NCBI GenBank assembly: GCA_030689875.1
Contig: JAUYHR010000047.1
Location: forward strand, 1-31,177
DNA from: Nanobdellota archaeon
GTDB lineage: Archaea; Nanobdellota; Nanobdellia; Pacearchaeales; GW2011-AR1
Direction of reading: 5' to 3'
DNA length: 31,177 bases
Position numbers and translations under genes: made by a program. The notes beneath the pieces are model-generated. The model was not told the origin of the DNA. It saw nothing but the letters and a program-made list of their open reading frames with translations, and did no database searches. Below are positions 23,912 to 31,177 of this stretch, one piece after another (within the stretch, counting starts at the first letter, position 1; every line of letters begins with the position of its first letter).

Positions 23912-24316
23912 TTATTTCCTGTAAGATATCCAGTGATTTTTAAATAAACCAAGCACTTCCCGAATTTCCCGGCCTTCAGGAGTCGGCAAATTTTTCCAGC
24001 CGTCTATCATAGAATAACTATGTATTACAGTTGAAACTTTCATACCAAATAATCTCGCTATCAAAGACCAATATTCTTTTTTAAAAATTTTTTTATTTTC
24101 TTCTGCAAGTTGATAATGAGCTATTTGGCGCGGAAAAAGTATCTCCCTTTTTTTAGTTTTTTTCTTTAAATCCTCCGGCTCTAATTCAAAATAATCGGCT
24201 AAATTCCTGCAAACAAAATCCGCTGTTTTATTAAATTGATCCCTTTGTTCTGAAGATAATCCTCTTGTTTTCTTAATTTTTTCAAATTCAGTTAAACGCA
24301 TTTCTAAGAGTTCCAT
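23912..24316 (-). CDS. Stand-alone DnaA domain IV-like DNA-binding protein
   Basis: 134 residues. Residues about 33-105 match the bacterial DnaA C-terminal (domain IV) pattern: VCRNLADYFELEPEDL for the first helices, then the linker KKREILFPRQIAHYQL, matching the DnaA RxxxxPRQIAMYL signature, then IARLFGMKVSTVIHSYSMI, matching the IGxxFGGRDHTTVLHA signature helix. The AAA+ domain of DnaA is absent. In the recognition helix the DnaA-box-contacting DHT is not conserved (KVS-T), so the DNA target should differ. It follows cdc48 by 49 nt and may belong to that operon. Archaea start replication with Orc1/Cdc6, so a transcription or phage-type role is more likely. Confidence 0.7.
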   Translation of the reverse strand: MELLEMRLTEFEKIKKTRGLSSEQRDQFNKTADFVCRNLADYFELEPEDLKKKTKKREILFPRQIAHYQLAEENKKIFKKEYWSLIARLFGMKVSTVIHSYSMIDGWKNLPTPEGREIREVLGLFKNHWISYRK

Positions 24317-24365
24317 AAAAAAAGAAAAATTATTTAATTTTTAAAGATGATTGTAATTGAATCTC

Positions 24366-26684
24366 TTACCCCAAATAACTTCCTTCCATTGGCGTCGCTG
24401 ATTTCGCAGATTTCAAAAACTGCTCTTCAACTTTTTTATAAACTTTAATTGTGTTTGTAGTCACGCTTGGCTTGACTTTATTCAAAGCTTCTTCAAAATG
24501 TCTTTTGTAAACTTTTTCAGCGTCAATATTTTCTCTTAAAGAAAGCAAAGCAGCTTCTCTTGCAAGCGCTTCTAAATCAGCCCCAGTATATCCTTCTGCT
24601 TTTTTTGCAATATCATTTAGGAATTCTTTTTTTTCATTTTCGTCATATAATTTCTTTGAATCTCCTATGGGCATATTCTTAGTATGTATTTGAAGAATCT
24701 TTAATCTTCCTTCTTCACTTGGGGCATTAACTAATAAAATTTTGTCAAATCTTCCAGGACGCAAAATCGCAGGGTCAAGCATGTCTGGTCTATTGGTTGC
24801 GCCGACAACTAAAATATCATTCACGTCTTCAATGCCGTCCATTTCCGCGAGCATTTGATTCAAAACTCTTTCAGTAACTTTTGAACCCTGATCCATTCCT
24901 CTTTTTCCTGCAAGCGAGTCAATCTCGTCAAAGAAAATAATGCATGGGGCAACTTGTCTCGCGCGTTCAAAAATTTTTCTCATTCCTTCTTCTGATTTGC
25001 CGACCCACATACTCAACAGCGACGGTCCTTTAACTTGGATAAAATTTGCTTCTGATTCTTTTGCAACAGCTTTAGCTAATAAAGTTTTTCCTGTTCCGGG
25101 AGGACCATAAAGCAAAATTCCTTTAGATGGCCGAATTCCCATTCTCTTAAAATTAGCGGGATATTTAATTGGCCACTCAACTGCTTCTCTTAACTCCCGT
25201 TTAACCTCGTCTAAACCACCGACGTCATTCCAGTTGATATTCGGAGTTTCAACAAGAACTTCTCTCATTGCCGACGGACGCACAACTTTCAAAGCCTCTA
25301 AAAAATCAGAATAATGAATTTTTAATTTGTCAAGCAAATTCTGAGGAATTTTTTCTTCTTCATCTAATCTCATTTGAGGAAGCAATCCTCTTAAGACCAC
25401 CATTGCTGCTTCTTTAGCCAAAGATTCTAAATCAGCGCCGACAAAACCATGCGTTACTGCAGCGAGATTTTCTAAATTGACATCTTTTGTCAACGGCATT
25501 CCTCTTGTATGAATTTTTAAAATACTTAATCTCCCATCTTTGCTTGGAACATTAATTTCAATTTCTCTGTCAAATCTTCCGGGTCTCCTTAAAGCAGAAT
25601 CGATTGAATTTGGTCTGTTAGTCGCGCCAATAACCACAACTTTTCCTCGGGATTTTAATCCGTCCATCATCGTTAATAACTGGCTCACAACTCTTCGTTC
25701 TACCTCTCCGCTGACATCCTCTCTCTTAGGGGCAATCGCATCAAATTCGTCAATAAAAATAATTGACGGCGCATTTTTTTCTGCATTTTCAAAAATGTCT
25801 CTGATTTTTTTTTCTGACTCGCCATAAAACTTTGACATTACTTCAGACCCATTAAGAAGAATGAAATTTGCTTCGGTTTCAGATGCAACAGCCTTGGCGA
25901 GAAGGGTTTTGCCTGTTCCAGGAGGTCCGTGAAGCAAGACTCCTTTTGGAGGTTCTATTCCTAATTTTTCAAAAATCTCAGGATGTTTTAAAGGAATTTC
26001 AACCATTTCTCTTATTTTTTTAATTTCATCAGACAATCCGCCAATATCTTCATAATTAATTCCAGGTGTATCATCTTCAGAAATTTCCATTGCTTTAGGA
26101 TTTAAAGTAATCTCGGTATTTTCTGTGACAACTACTTGCTGAGCAGGAGAAGCATTTACAACAATAAATTTAATTTGAGTTCTTCCGAGAGTTCCCATGC
26201 CCATATTTCCGAGCATATCTCCGAGCATGCCCCCAAAATCGTCCCCAAAATCATCAGACAATAAATCTCTTCTTCTCTGAACTGCTCCGAGGATAACTAA
26301 ATCTCCTTTAAGCATTGTTCTGCCTAAAAGCATTTTTCTTAAACTATTTGAATCCGCCTGAACCATGATTCCTTTTTGAGCGGGAGCAATTATAATTTTT
26401 TTTGCTTCCTTAACATTTGCTTTGGAAATTTTAACAATTTCTCCGAGGCTGGTTCTTGCATTTCTTCTTAAAATTCCGTCTATGCGAATAATTTTTTCAC
26501 CGACATCTGACGGATACGCTCTGTCAGCAATAGCAACAGTCTCTCTATTTCCTTTAACTATTATCACATCTCCTCTATTAATTCCCAGCTCTTTCATTGT
26601 AGCGCTGTCTATTCTCGCAATGCCCTTGTAAACATCGTCCTGCATTGCCTCAACAACATTTAATTGAATTTGTTTGTCCGTCAT
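24366..26684 (-). CDS. cdc48: Cdc48/VAT-type AAA+ ATPase
   Basis: 772 residues from ATG 26684; a TTG at 26702 is the alternative but lies inside the upstream gene. Hexameric unfoldase that feeds substrates to the proteasome or takes complexes apart. The N-domain double-psi barrel (about 5-95) and second N-subdomain are followed by a Gly/Met/Asp-rich segment (about 145-165), D1 with Walker A GPPGTGKT (K259) and Walker B FIDEFD (E313), then D2 with K533 and FFDEID (E587). Arginine fingers in the (L/I)RRPGRFD motifs are present in both domains. The C-terminus ends SYLG, close to but not matching the HbYX proteasome-docking motif. It starts 1 nt after the AbrB-type gene. Confidence 0.96.
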   Translation of the reverse strand: MTDKQIQLNVVEAMQDDVYKGIARIDSATMKELGINRGDVIIVKGNRETVAIADRAYPSDVGEKIIRIDGILRRNARTSLGEIVKISKANVKEAKKIIIAPAQKGIMVQADSNSLRKMLLGRTMLKGDLVILGAVQRRRDLLSDDFGDDFGGMLGDMLGNMGMGTLGRTQIKFIVVNASPAQQVVVTENTEITLNPKAMEISEDDTPGINYEDIGGLSDEIKKIREMVEIPLKHPEIFEKLGIEPPKGVLLHGPPGTGKTLLAKAVASETEANFILLNGSEVMSKFYGESEKKIRDIFENAEKNAPSIIFIDEFDAIAPKREDVSGEVERRVVSQLLTMMDGLKSRGKVVVIGATNRPNSIDSALRRPGRFDREIEINVPSKDGRLSILKIHTRGMPLTKDVNLENLAAVTHGFVGADLESLAKEAAMVVLRGLLPQMRLDEEEKIPQNLLDKLKIHYSDFLEALKVVRPSAMREVLVETPNINWNDVGGLDEVKRELREAVEWPIKYPANFKRMGIRPSKGILLYGPPGTGKTLLAKAVAKESEANFIQVKGPSLLSMWVGKSEEGMRKIFERARQVAPCIIFFDEIDSLAGKRGMDQGSKVTERVLNQMLAEMDGIEDVNDILVVGATNRPDMLDPAILRPGRFDKILLVNAPSEEGRLKILQIHTKNMPIGDSKKLYDENEKKEFLNDIAKKAEGYTGADLEALAREAALLSLRENIDAEKVYKRHFEEALNKVKPSVTTNTIKVYKKVEEQFLKSAKSATPMEGSYLG

Positions 26685-26685
26685 T

Positions 26686-27216
26686 TTATCTGTCGTCCTC
26701 AATATTTTTTTTGATTATTGCATTTATATTTTTTTTAATTATTTGATTTCTATTCCTCTCAGGATGCGCCGAATCTGAAAATTGTTTTGCGTGGACAAAT
26801 TTCCCGTTTTTTAAAATTTTGATTTCCCGGGATTTAATAACTCTAGCGTTGGGATTTCCCTCTAAATTTGGAGTATTGAAATTCAAACTTAATCTCCCCA
26901 TATTTTCAAAAGACAATTTAACCATTTCATTCATTTTTTTTTGCTGTTCATTCATAAAATTGACTATCTCCATTGGAATAGAAACAGCATAGCTATTTCC
27001 GACAAGTCTCATTTTAACTTTAAATTCTTTATTTCGTAAATTTATAAATTTATTGTACTCTGCTTCATCAGTCGGATGAATTATTTTTTCATTGCATTTT
27101 CCATTTGAACATACAACTGCTCTGAATATAAATCCATTTTTAGAAATCTCTGACTTTTCCATTTTAGAATTGCATTTCCCGCACAAAATTTTTTGGTCAA
27201 ATATGTCGTTCGTCAT
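26686..27216 (-). CDS. Zinc-ribbon plus AbrB/SpoVT-like regulator
   Basis: 176 residues. The N-terminus carries a zinc ribbon with C12-x2-C15 and C36-x4-C41. Residues about 64-90 (VKMRLVGNSYAVSIPMEIVNFM) match the swapped-hairpin AbrB/SpoVT/MazE DNA-binding domain. The remainder is charged and basic near the end. It is the first gene of the cdc48 operon, 1 nt before cdc48. Its promoter has three regularly spaced GTGTATA sites, so self-repression, with Cdc48 as co-regulated cargo, is a reasonable inference. Confidence 0.75.
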   Translation of the reverse strand: MTNDIFDQKILCGKCNSKMEKSEISKNGFIFRAVVCSNGKCNEKIIHPTDEAEYNKFINLRNKEFKVKMRLVGNSYAVSIPMEIVNFMNEQQKKMNEMVKLSFENMGRLSLNFNTPNLEGNPNARVIKSREIKILKNGKFVHAKQFSDSAHPERNRNQIIKKNINAIIKKNIEDDR

Positions 27217-27222
27217 TTTGTA

Positions 27223-27272
27223 TATACACTAATTGTATACACCAGAAATATACACTTTATAAATGTTTTGGG
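27223..27272 (-). promoter_or_regulatory. Promoter with three-site operator array (AbrB-Cdc48 operon)
   Basis: Minus strand: BRE CCCAAAAC, TATA TTTATAAA (27256-27263), then three exact GTGTATA sites at 27249-27255, 27236-27242 and 27223-27229, each separated by 6 nt (13-bp period). The array fills the space from the TATA box through the expected start near 27233 to 7 nt before ATG (27214-27216). This is the position of a repressor site array. Confidence 0.75.
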
Positions 27273-27292
27273 TGAGAAATTTTAGCTGGAAA

Positions 27293-27544
27293 TTAGTTTT
27301 CGTAAATATTTTTTCTGTGTCCAACTTTCAAAATAATAATTGCTTCTTTTTCTCTTATAATATCTGCGACAACTCTCCAATCTCCTATTCTTAATTTAAA
27401 TCCTTGTGTTCCAACTAATTTCTCAAAAAATCTAAATGGGTTTTCTTTACAATCTTGAAGTTTATTCCAGATTCTTTCTTTAATTTCTTTTTCAAGTTTA
27501 TTTAAATCATGAAGCGCTCTCTTTTCAAAAACTAATTTATACAT
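27293..27544 (-). CDS. RelE-family toxin (third module)
   Basis: 83 residues from ATG 27544. A longer frame to 27658 exists, but its first 38 residues run antisense-style across the antitoxin gene in another frame and are Lys/Gln-rich low complexity, so they are rejected. The core YKLVFEKRALHDLNKLEKEI, GFKLRIGDWRVVADI and ILKVGHRKNIY is the standard archaeal RelE layout with catalytic-type Arg/His/Lys residues. It starts 1 nt after the antitoxin stop (TAAAATG). Confidence 0.87.
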   Translation of the reverse strand: MYKLVFEKRALHDLNKLEKEIKERIWNKLQDCKENPFRFFEKLVGTQGFKLRIGDWRVVADIIREKEAIIILKVGHRKNIYEN

Positions 27545-27545
27545 T

Positions 27546-27782
27546 TTACAAACCGAGGATTTTATTTGCTTCTGCTTCTGTATAGAACTCTCCTTTCTTA
27601 ATTCTTTCTCTTGCTTCTTTAATTTCCTTAATTGTTTTTTGTGATAATTTTGGTTCATTTTCGCATAACTTAGCTATACAAATTAGTTTTCTAACTAATT
27701 CATCATAACTTTCGTTTTTGTATTGCTTGAATTTGTCCAATTCTCCTTTTGTTTGGATATTCAAACGAACTGTTGTTTCCAT
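27546..27782 (-). CDS. Antitoxin partner of third RelE toxin
   Basis: 78 residues. METTVRLNIQTKGELDKFKQYKNESYDELVRKLI has the strand-helix-helix pattern of archaeal VapB/RelB-like antitoxins and resembles the antitoxin at 10730-10957; the C-terminus (LSQKTIKEIKEARERIKKGEF) is the toxin-wrapping helix. Preceded by a leader of about 55 nt with an unusually GC-rich 27790-27830 segment and a repeat-bearing promoter. Confidence 0.82.
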   Translation of the reverse strand: METTVRLNIQTKGELDKFKQYKNESYDELVRKLICIAKLCENEPKLSQKTIKEIKEARERIKKGEFYTEAEANKILGL

Positions 27783-27830
27783 TTTTTACTATGTGCTGTG
27801 CCCGTGCAATAAAGTGCGATGGCGATGCGT

Positions 27831-27877
27831 TTAGTATATATTTGTATACATTTGTATACTTTATAAATGTTTTGGCT
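27831..27877 (-). promoter_or_regulatory. Promoter with 10-bp-period repeat array (third RelBE)
   Basis: Minus strand: CCAAAAC BRE and TTTATAAA TATA (27860-27867), followed at once by three 10-bp repeats (27851-27860, 27841-27850, 27831-27840) of the form GTATACAAAT, the third diverged. The expected start falls within the last repeat. One repeat per helical turn suggests cooperative antitoxin binding. Confidence 0.6.
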
Positions 27878-27919
27878 GATTTTAAATTCAGAAAGAATAT
27901 TAAAAACCTTTTTCTTTGG

Positions 27920-28327
27920 CTATTTCTCCTTAGAATTTTCTCTTAAATGTACTTGATATGGCAACCAAGCCCATATTTTTTCACCTTCTTTCTTTAAATC
28001 TTCAAGATGACTGCTTTTGCTTCTGTCTTCTACTTCAGAAGAATAATCCACCTTCCAATATCTTTTATAAATCTCTTTAAGTCCAGCAAAGGTTATTGTA
28101 GATTTTTTAAGCTTAATATAATTTCTTAAATCAGCAGTTTCGGGAATAGAGATATTATCTGGAATATATTCATCAGTTATAATAATTTTAGTTTTATTAG
28201 ACAATTTCCTTTTACAAGATTCTTCTAATAAAGAAAATAAAACACTTTCCTCAAAAGAATCATCGTCATGACCAAAAACTTTGATGGAACTCGGCAATTT
28301 AACTGCATTAGCAAGATTTTTTTTCAT
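27920..28327 (-). CDS. Hypothetical protein, 135 aa
   Basis: No family recognised. Soluble; Lys/Glu/Ser-rich with an acidic FGHDDDSFEES segment near 19-29 and a conserved-looking WAWLPYQVHL near the C-terminus. TATA-like TTTTAAATG at about 28348-28356 fits a leaderless start at 28327. Monocistronic, between the RelBE module and the nucleotidyltransferase gene. Confidence 0.55.
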   Translation of the reverse strand: MKKNLANAVKLPSSIKVFGHDDDSFEESVLFSLLEESCKRKLSNKTKIIITDEYIPDNISIPETADLRNYIKLKKSTITFAGLKEIYKRYWKVDYSSEVEDRSKSSHLEDLKKEGEKIWAWLPYQVHLRENSKEK

Positions 28328-28412
28328 AAAAGTTTATAGAGTAATCATTTAAAAGAATTAGTATAAACAAAAATAACGATTAAAAATTAAAAAATTATCT
28401 AATTTTAGCTAT

Positions 28413-29228
28413 TCACTTCACAACATCCTTAATCAGCTTCGCCATTGTATCTAAAAATTCTTCTGCTCTTTTCTGCCACAAATCAATATCGGCGCCTTTT
28501 AAATCAGTTATTTTTCCATGAGAAATTTCTTTGTGAAGCGCGAGCATTTCCCGATACCACTGAACATATTCTATTTTTAATTTTTTGTTATTGACAAAAT
28601 TTTTTGCAAGTTCTTCCGGGATATGTTCTGGCGACGGCGGAGAAATATTTGCCGCAATCAAAGCCGCATGAGCAGAATCAACCATGCACCAATACAATCC
28701 TTCAATAGAATTTAATTCCGCTGCTTTGCTTCGCGCAAGATGCATTGGCGCTCTTTGAAGAGCGTTATAACTCGCTTCGGGCGTTGATTTTATTTTTCCT
28801 TGAATTAATAAAAATTTTAAGGGATTAAAAAATCCAGCCATATCAATCATCGCCTCTCCATTTCTTAAAATATTTAAAATAATTGGATCACCCCTCATTA
28901 AATCCTCCCACCAAGTTGTTAATTTTACTGTATTAATATGAAGACTCGCCTGATAAGGATTTGCCCCTAAAATCGCGCCAAGCTCCTGCCGATACCATGC
29001 AGTTAATTCCTGATCCCATTTTATAGATGCGTCGTCAATTACAATTATGATATCAATATCTGAACCAGCCGTCTGCGTTTTTTTAGCTGTTGAGCCAAAA
29101 AGAATAATTGATTTTATTGCTTTTTCAAATTTTTTATAAACTTTCGTTGCAAAATCCATTGCAATATCATGCTCGCTTTTTAATTTCAGTGTCGGAATAT
29201 TTTTTGCGGGCTTTTTTTTATTCACCAT
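28413..29228 (-). CDS. Nucleotidyltransferase with HEPN-like C-terminal domain
   Basis: 271 residues. The Pol-beta-type nucleotidyltransferase motif is ILFGSTAKKTQTAGSDIDI: G45-S46, then D57 and D59. The third acid expected on the following strand is not evident; that strand reads HINTVKLT, with Asn at the equivalent place. Residues about 145-265 are helical and resemble a HEPN domain (LARSKAAELNSIEG, DSAHAALIAA, YREMLALHKEISHG). MNT-HEPN pairs are a known toxin-antitoxin class in which the transferase AMPylates the HEPN RNase; here both are on one chain. TATA ATATAATAAAAG is close to ATG. The activity is uncertain given the missing third acid. Confidence 0.78.
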   Translation of the reverse strand: MVNKKKPAKNIPTLKLKSEHDIAMDFATKVYKKFEKAIKSIILFGSTAKKTQTAGSDIDIIIVIDDASIKWDQELTAWYRQELGAILGANPYQASLHINTVKLTTWWEDLMRGDPIILNILRNGEAMIDMAGFFNPLKFLLIQGKIKSTPEASYNALQRAPMHLARSKAAELNSIEGLYWCMVDSAHAALIAANISPPSPEHIPEELAKNFVNNKKLKIEYVQWYREMLALHKEISHGKITDLKGADIDLWQKRAEEFLDTMAKLIKDVVK

Positions 29229-29308
29229 CTTTTATTATATACTTTAATATATATTTTAGTTTTTAAATTTACTTAATCCCCGTGTACTATTATAAAACCC
29301 CTTTTAAA

Positions 29309-29986
29309 TCATCTCTTTTTTCTTATCTTAGAAACTTTTAAGAACCAAAGCATAGAAATTAAAACTAAACCTGCGCCGACAAAATTAGAAAAATTATTGC
29401 CTATGCTCCCTATTGTTGCCCCAAGAATATTTTTAGAAGCAAGTGAAATTACTAAACCAACCATTCCTAAAAAAATTGCGGCTACTTTTTGATAATTATT
29501 CTGATTTTCCATTGCTGGTTGATAACTCGCATATTTTTCTATTCCTTTAACAACTTCTTTTCTTGCTTCATCTGCTCCTTCAAAAACAGATTTTTTTATA
29601 GAATTATATTTAGATTTATCTATCAATCCATAATGCTGTAAAATATCCAACGCAGGATCTAAAAAACCAAGATTATAAATTGTTGTTAAAGGTTTTGCAA
29701 GTTCGGGCATTCTCTCTGCATGATTTCCTTGCGACATTAATGCGTATAAATCTTGAAATGCTTCCATAGTATTGTCTAAATATTTCTCGCCTTCTAATTT
29801 TCTTCTTGCAAAAAATCCTTTAAAAAATCCGCTTCCGGCTTTTTCTTCAAGACTCTTTTTTAAAATAACTTCTTTACCAGCGTCATCAAAAGCAACTCCT
29901 GTTGCAATATAATTTAAAAGTCCATTATGCATATACTCCATTACTTTGTCAGAAGAAAGTCTTTGCGAAATTGCGCCATTATACAA
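29309..29986 (-). CDS. Membrane-anchored protein with two C-terminal helices
   Basis: 225 residues from TTG 29986, but the same frame stays open upstream to a stop at 30164-30166 and looks coding for about 59 more residues (for example VEAIIKDHPRFKNYEDFILK), although it has no ATG, GTG or TTG. The true start is therefore uncertain. The body is helical; two hydrophobic segments lie at about 172-190 and 202-218, followed by a basic end (KVSKIRKKR). Family unknown. It lies directly downstream of the TIM-barrel gene and is probably co-transcribed with it. Confidence 0.6.
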   Translation of the reverse strand: MYNGAISQRLSSDKVMEYMHNGLLNYIATGVAFDDAGKEVILKKSLEEKAGSGFFKGFFARRKLEGEKYLDNTMEAFQDLYALMSQGNHAERMPELAKPLTTIYNLGFLDPALDILQHYGLIDKSKYNSIKKSVFEGADEARKEVVKGIEKYASYQPAMENQNNYQKVAAIFLGMVGLVISLASKNILGATIGSIGNNFSNFVGAGLVLISMLWFLKVSKIRKKR

Positions 29987-30191
29987 CTCACTTACTTTGT
30001 GATTTAATTTTTTCTTATCTATATGCTTTAAAATAAAATCTTCATAATTTTTAAATCTTGGATGATCTTTTATAATTGCTTCAACGCCTTCAGAAACAGA
30101 AGAATTAATTAATTCCTTAATAGCTGTCTGAACATTTCTGGATTTATTTTTTGGTATATTTATTTATAATTTCTTTATTTAATAAACTTAA

Positions 30192-31177
30192 TCACTCCAT
30201 TCCTCTTCCGCCCATTCTGCTTCCTTCTCCGCCTCTGCCTCTTACTCCTCCAAATTCCTGAGGCAAATTTGAAAAACCCGCGCCAAATGTTTCATAATGT
30301 ATTCCGGGAAGTATTTCTCCATAACCTGAAGAATAAGAACCTGCGCCCCCATAATAAGGAGAAGCGCCAAAAGCTTCCAGCGTAATTGGATACGGCGACC
30401 TCTCAAATGATTTTGCAAAACCCCCGGCTTCAACTATTGTTTCGCCGGTGTATCCCTTTTTTTTCAGCTCTTCAAAATACTGCTTAAACGGAACATTTCC
30501 CATCCCAGGAGGCAGATGAGAATCATAAGAGCCAAAATTATCTGTTAGATGAACATGCTTGACGTGTTTTGACATTGCTTCAAATTCTTTTCTTAAATCC
30601 TCCTCGCTAAATCCGTGTTTTCTGTGAATGTTCAAATGCCCAACGTCAAAAGTCAGCCCGATTAATTTGTCCGCGTATTTTTCTGCTTCTGATTTAGAGC
30701 GTCCGTCTTTAAGAGCGTTTTCAACAAATTGTTTTTTTGATGCGAGAATTAGCTCATTCATTTCTTTTCCTGTTGAAAACGCATATCCGGGATAAAGATT
30801 TTCAATGGAGATTACAGGAGCTTTTTCTCCGAATTTTTTAAAAGAATTAAATGCAATATTTCCAAAAGTTTCTGCGGATTTTTTCATTGCAAATTCTGTG
30901 ACGGGAACATACACGCTCGGCGCAAGTTCGGGAGTCTTTAAATCATGCATTAAATTTTGCACTGCCTGTGATTGCGCCATTATATCTCCTCTTGATTTAT
31001 TTAATTGTTCACTATATTCATTTCTAATTTTAGTTAGCTCCTTTTTTTGTTCCGGAGAGCCGTATTTGTATGCTTTGCTGAATAAACTGCTTAAATGCTC
31101 TTCTACATCTTCCAAATAAGTCTGAGCAGTCGTTAAATGATTATATGCCCGTCTTTGCACCGCATTTTTTTCATCAT
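30192..31177 (-). CDS. Xylose-isomerase-like TIM barrel / AP endonuclease family 2 protein, 5' end cut by window
   Basis: The frame is open to the window edge, so the N-terminus is missing; the first in-frame start-like codon inside is GTG 31160. Counting from there, residues 1-75 are helical, likely coiled coil. The barrel shows the metal-site motifs of the sugar-phosphate isomerase/AP endonuclease superfamily: SIEN (E120), LTFDVGHLN (D172, H175), KHVHLTDN (H204, D207), D213-x-H215 and IVEAGG (E244). After residue 255 comes a Gly/Ser/Tyr-rich tail ending in RGRGGEGSRMGGRG. This superfamily includes endonuclease IV and sugar isomerases; which one applies here is open. Confidence 0.82.
   Translation of the reverse strand, partial: DEKNAVQRRAYNHLTTAQTYLEDVEEHLSSLFSKAYKYGSPEQKKELTKIRNEYSEQLNKSRGDIMAQSQAVQNLMHDLKTPELAPSVYVPVTEFAMKKSAETFGNIAFNSFKKFGEKAPVISIENLYPGYAFSTGKEMNELILASKKQFVENALKDGRSKSEAEKYADKLIGLTFDVGHLNIHRKHGFSEEDLRKEFEAMSKHVKHVHLTDNFGSYDSHLPPGMGNVPFKQYFEELKKKGYTGETIVEAGGFAKSFERSPYPITLEAFGASPYYGGAGSYSSGYGEILPGIHYETFGAGFSNLPQEFGGVRGRGGEGSRMGGRGME

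Noticed and set aside
23912..24316. Replication initiator DnaA
   Set aside because: Only the DNA-binding domain is present, without the AAA+ ATPase, and the box-reading residues differ.
27545..27658. Long N-terminal extension of the third RelE toxin
   Set aside because: It overlaps the antitoxin gene in another frame and is Lys/Gln-rich low complexity; ATG 27544 gives the standard 83-residue RelE.
1..31177. CRISPR array, rRNA genes, replication origin
   Set aside because: No regularly spaced 24-40 bp repeats with unique spacers, no rRNA-like segments, and no convincing origin repeats or orc1/cdc6 gene were found.

Overview
The window looks like chromosomal DNA from an AT-rich archaeon with a small genome, most likely a DPANN lineage (Woesearchaeota/Pacearchaeota-like). 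The reasons are archaeal information-processing genes (HerA-type ATPase, FEN-1 with a PIP box, family B DNA polymerase, Cdc48, type 2 methionine aminopeptidase, Trm5-like and NSUN-like RNA methyltransferases), archaeal RelBE modules, BRE/TATA promoters about 25 nt ahead of many start codons (leaderless transcripts), and very tight gene packing. No rRNA, tRNA or CRISPR array was recognised. The lineage is inferred from gene style, not from a marker gene.

Layout. 1-2904: a HerA/DUF87 ATPase whose P-loop is split by a 434-residue homing-endonuclease intein, then a GC-rich repeat island bounded by a 37-bp copy of the gene's own 3' end. 2953-4039: a small unknown gene converging on a short Trm5-like methyltransferase. 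4082-9747: ten minus-strand genes in a tight run, including a lytic-transglycosylase-like protein, an exported JAMM-peptidase-like protein, an HExxH metalloprotease lipoprotein, a small lipoprotein and six unknown proteins. 9916-10957: two convergent RelBE-type toxin-antitoxin pairs. 11071-17577: membrane proteins, FEN-1, a TauE/SafE permease, an NSUN methyltransferase with a separately encoded PUA partner, a ZIP transporter and a cytosolic HExxH protein. 17574-21859: PolB with a 93-nt internal duplication at the fingers, followed upstream by an exported pair (ChaN/TraB-like protein and phosphoesterase lipoprotein). 21964-23897: two small paralogues and methionine aminopeptidase with a relic second copy of its 3' end. 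23912-27216: a zinc-ribbon/AbrB regulator, Cdc48 and a stand-alone protein resembling DnaA domain IV. 27293-31177: a third RelBE pair, a small unknown, a nucleotidyltransferase with a HEPN-like tail, a membrane-anchored protein and a partial xylose-isomerase-like TIM barrel.

How the parts may work together. The ten-gene run reads as an envelope or cell-contact module: a murein-cleaving fold plus two metallopeptidases in an organism not expected to have murein suggests action on a bacterial neighbour or on its own non-murein envelope; this is inference. The AbrB-Cdc48 promoter carries three GTGTATA repeats at an exact 13-bp period between the TATA box and the expected transcription start, and the RelBE promoter at 27.8 kb carries a 10-bp-period array in the same place, so both look repressor-controlled.

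Most unusual points: (i) two unrelated genes (herA-like, metAP) each followed by a second copy of their own 3' coding end after a short spacer, with related GC-rich motifs; (ii) the lytic transglycosylase/JAMM/HExxH operon; (iii) the stand-alone DnaA-C-like protein; (iv) the PolB fingers duplication. All calls come from reading the sequence; no database search was possible.
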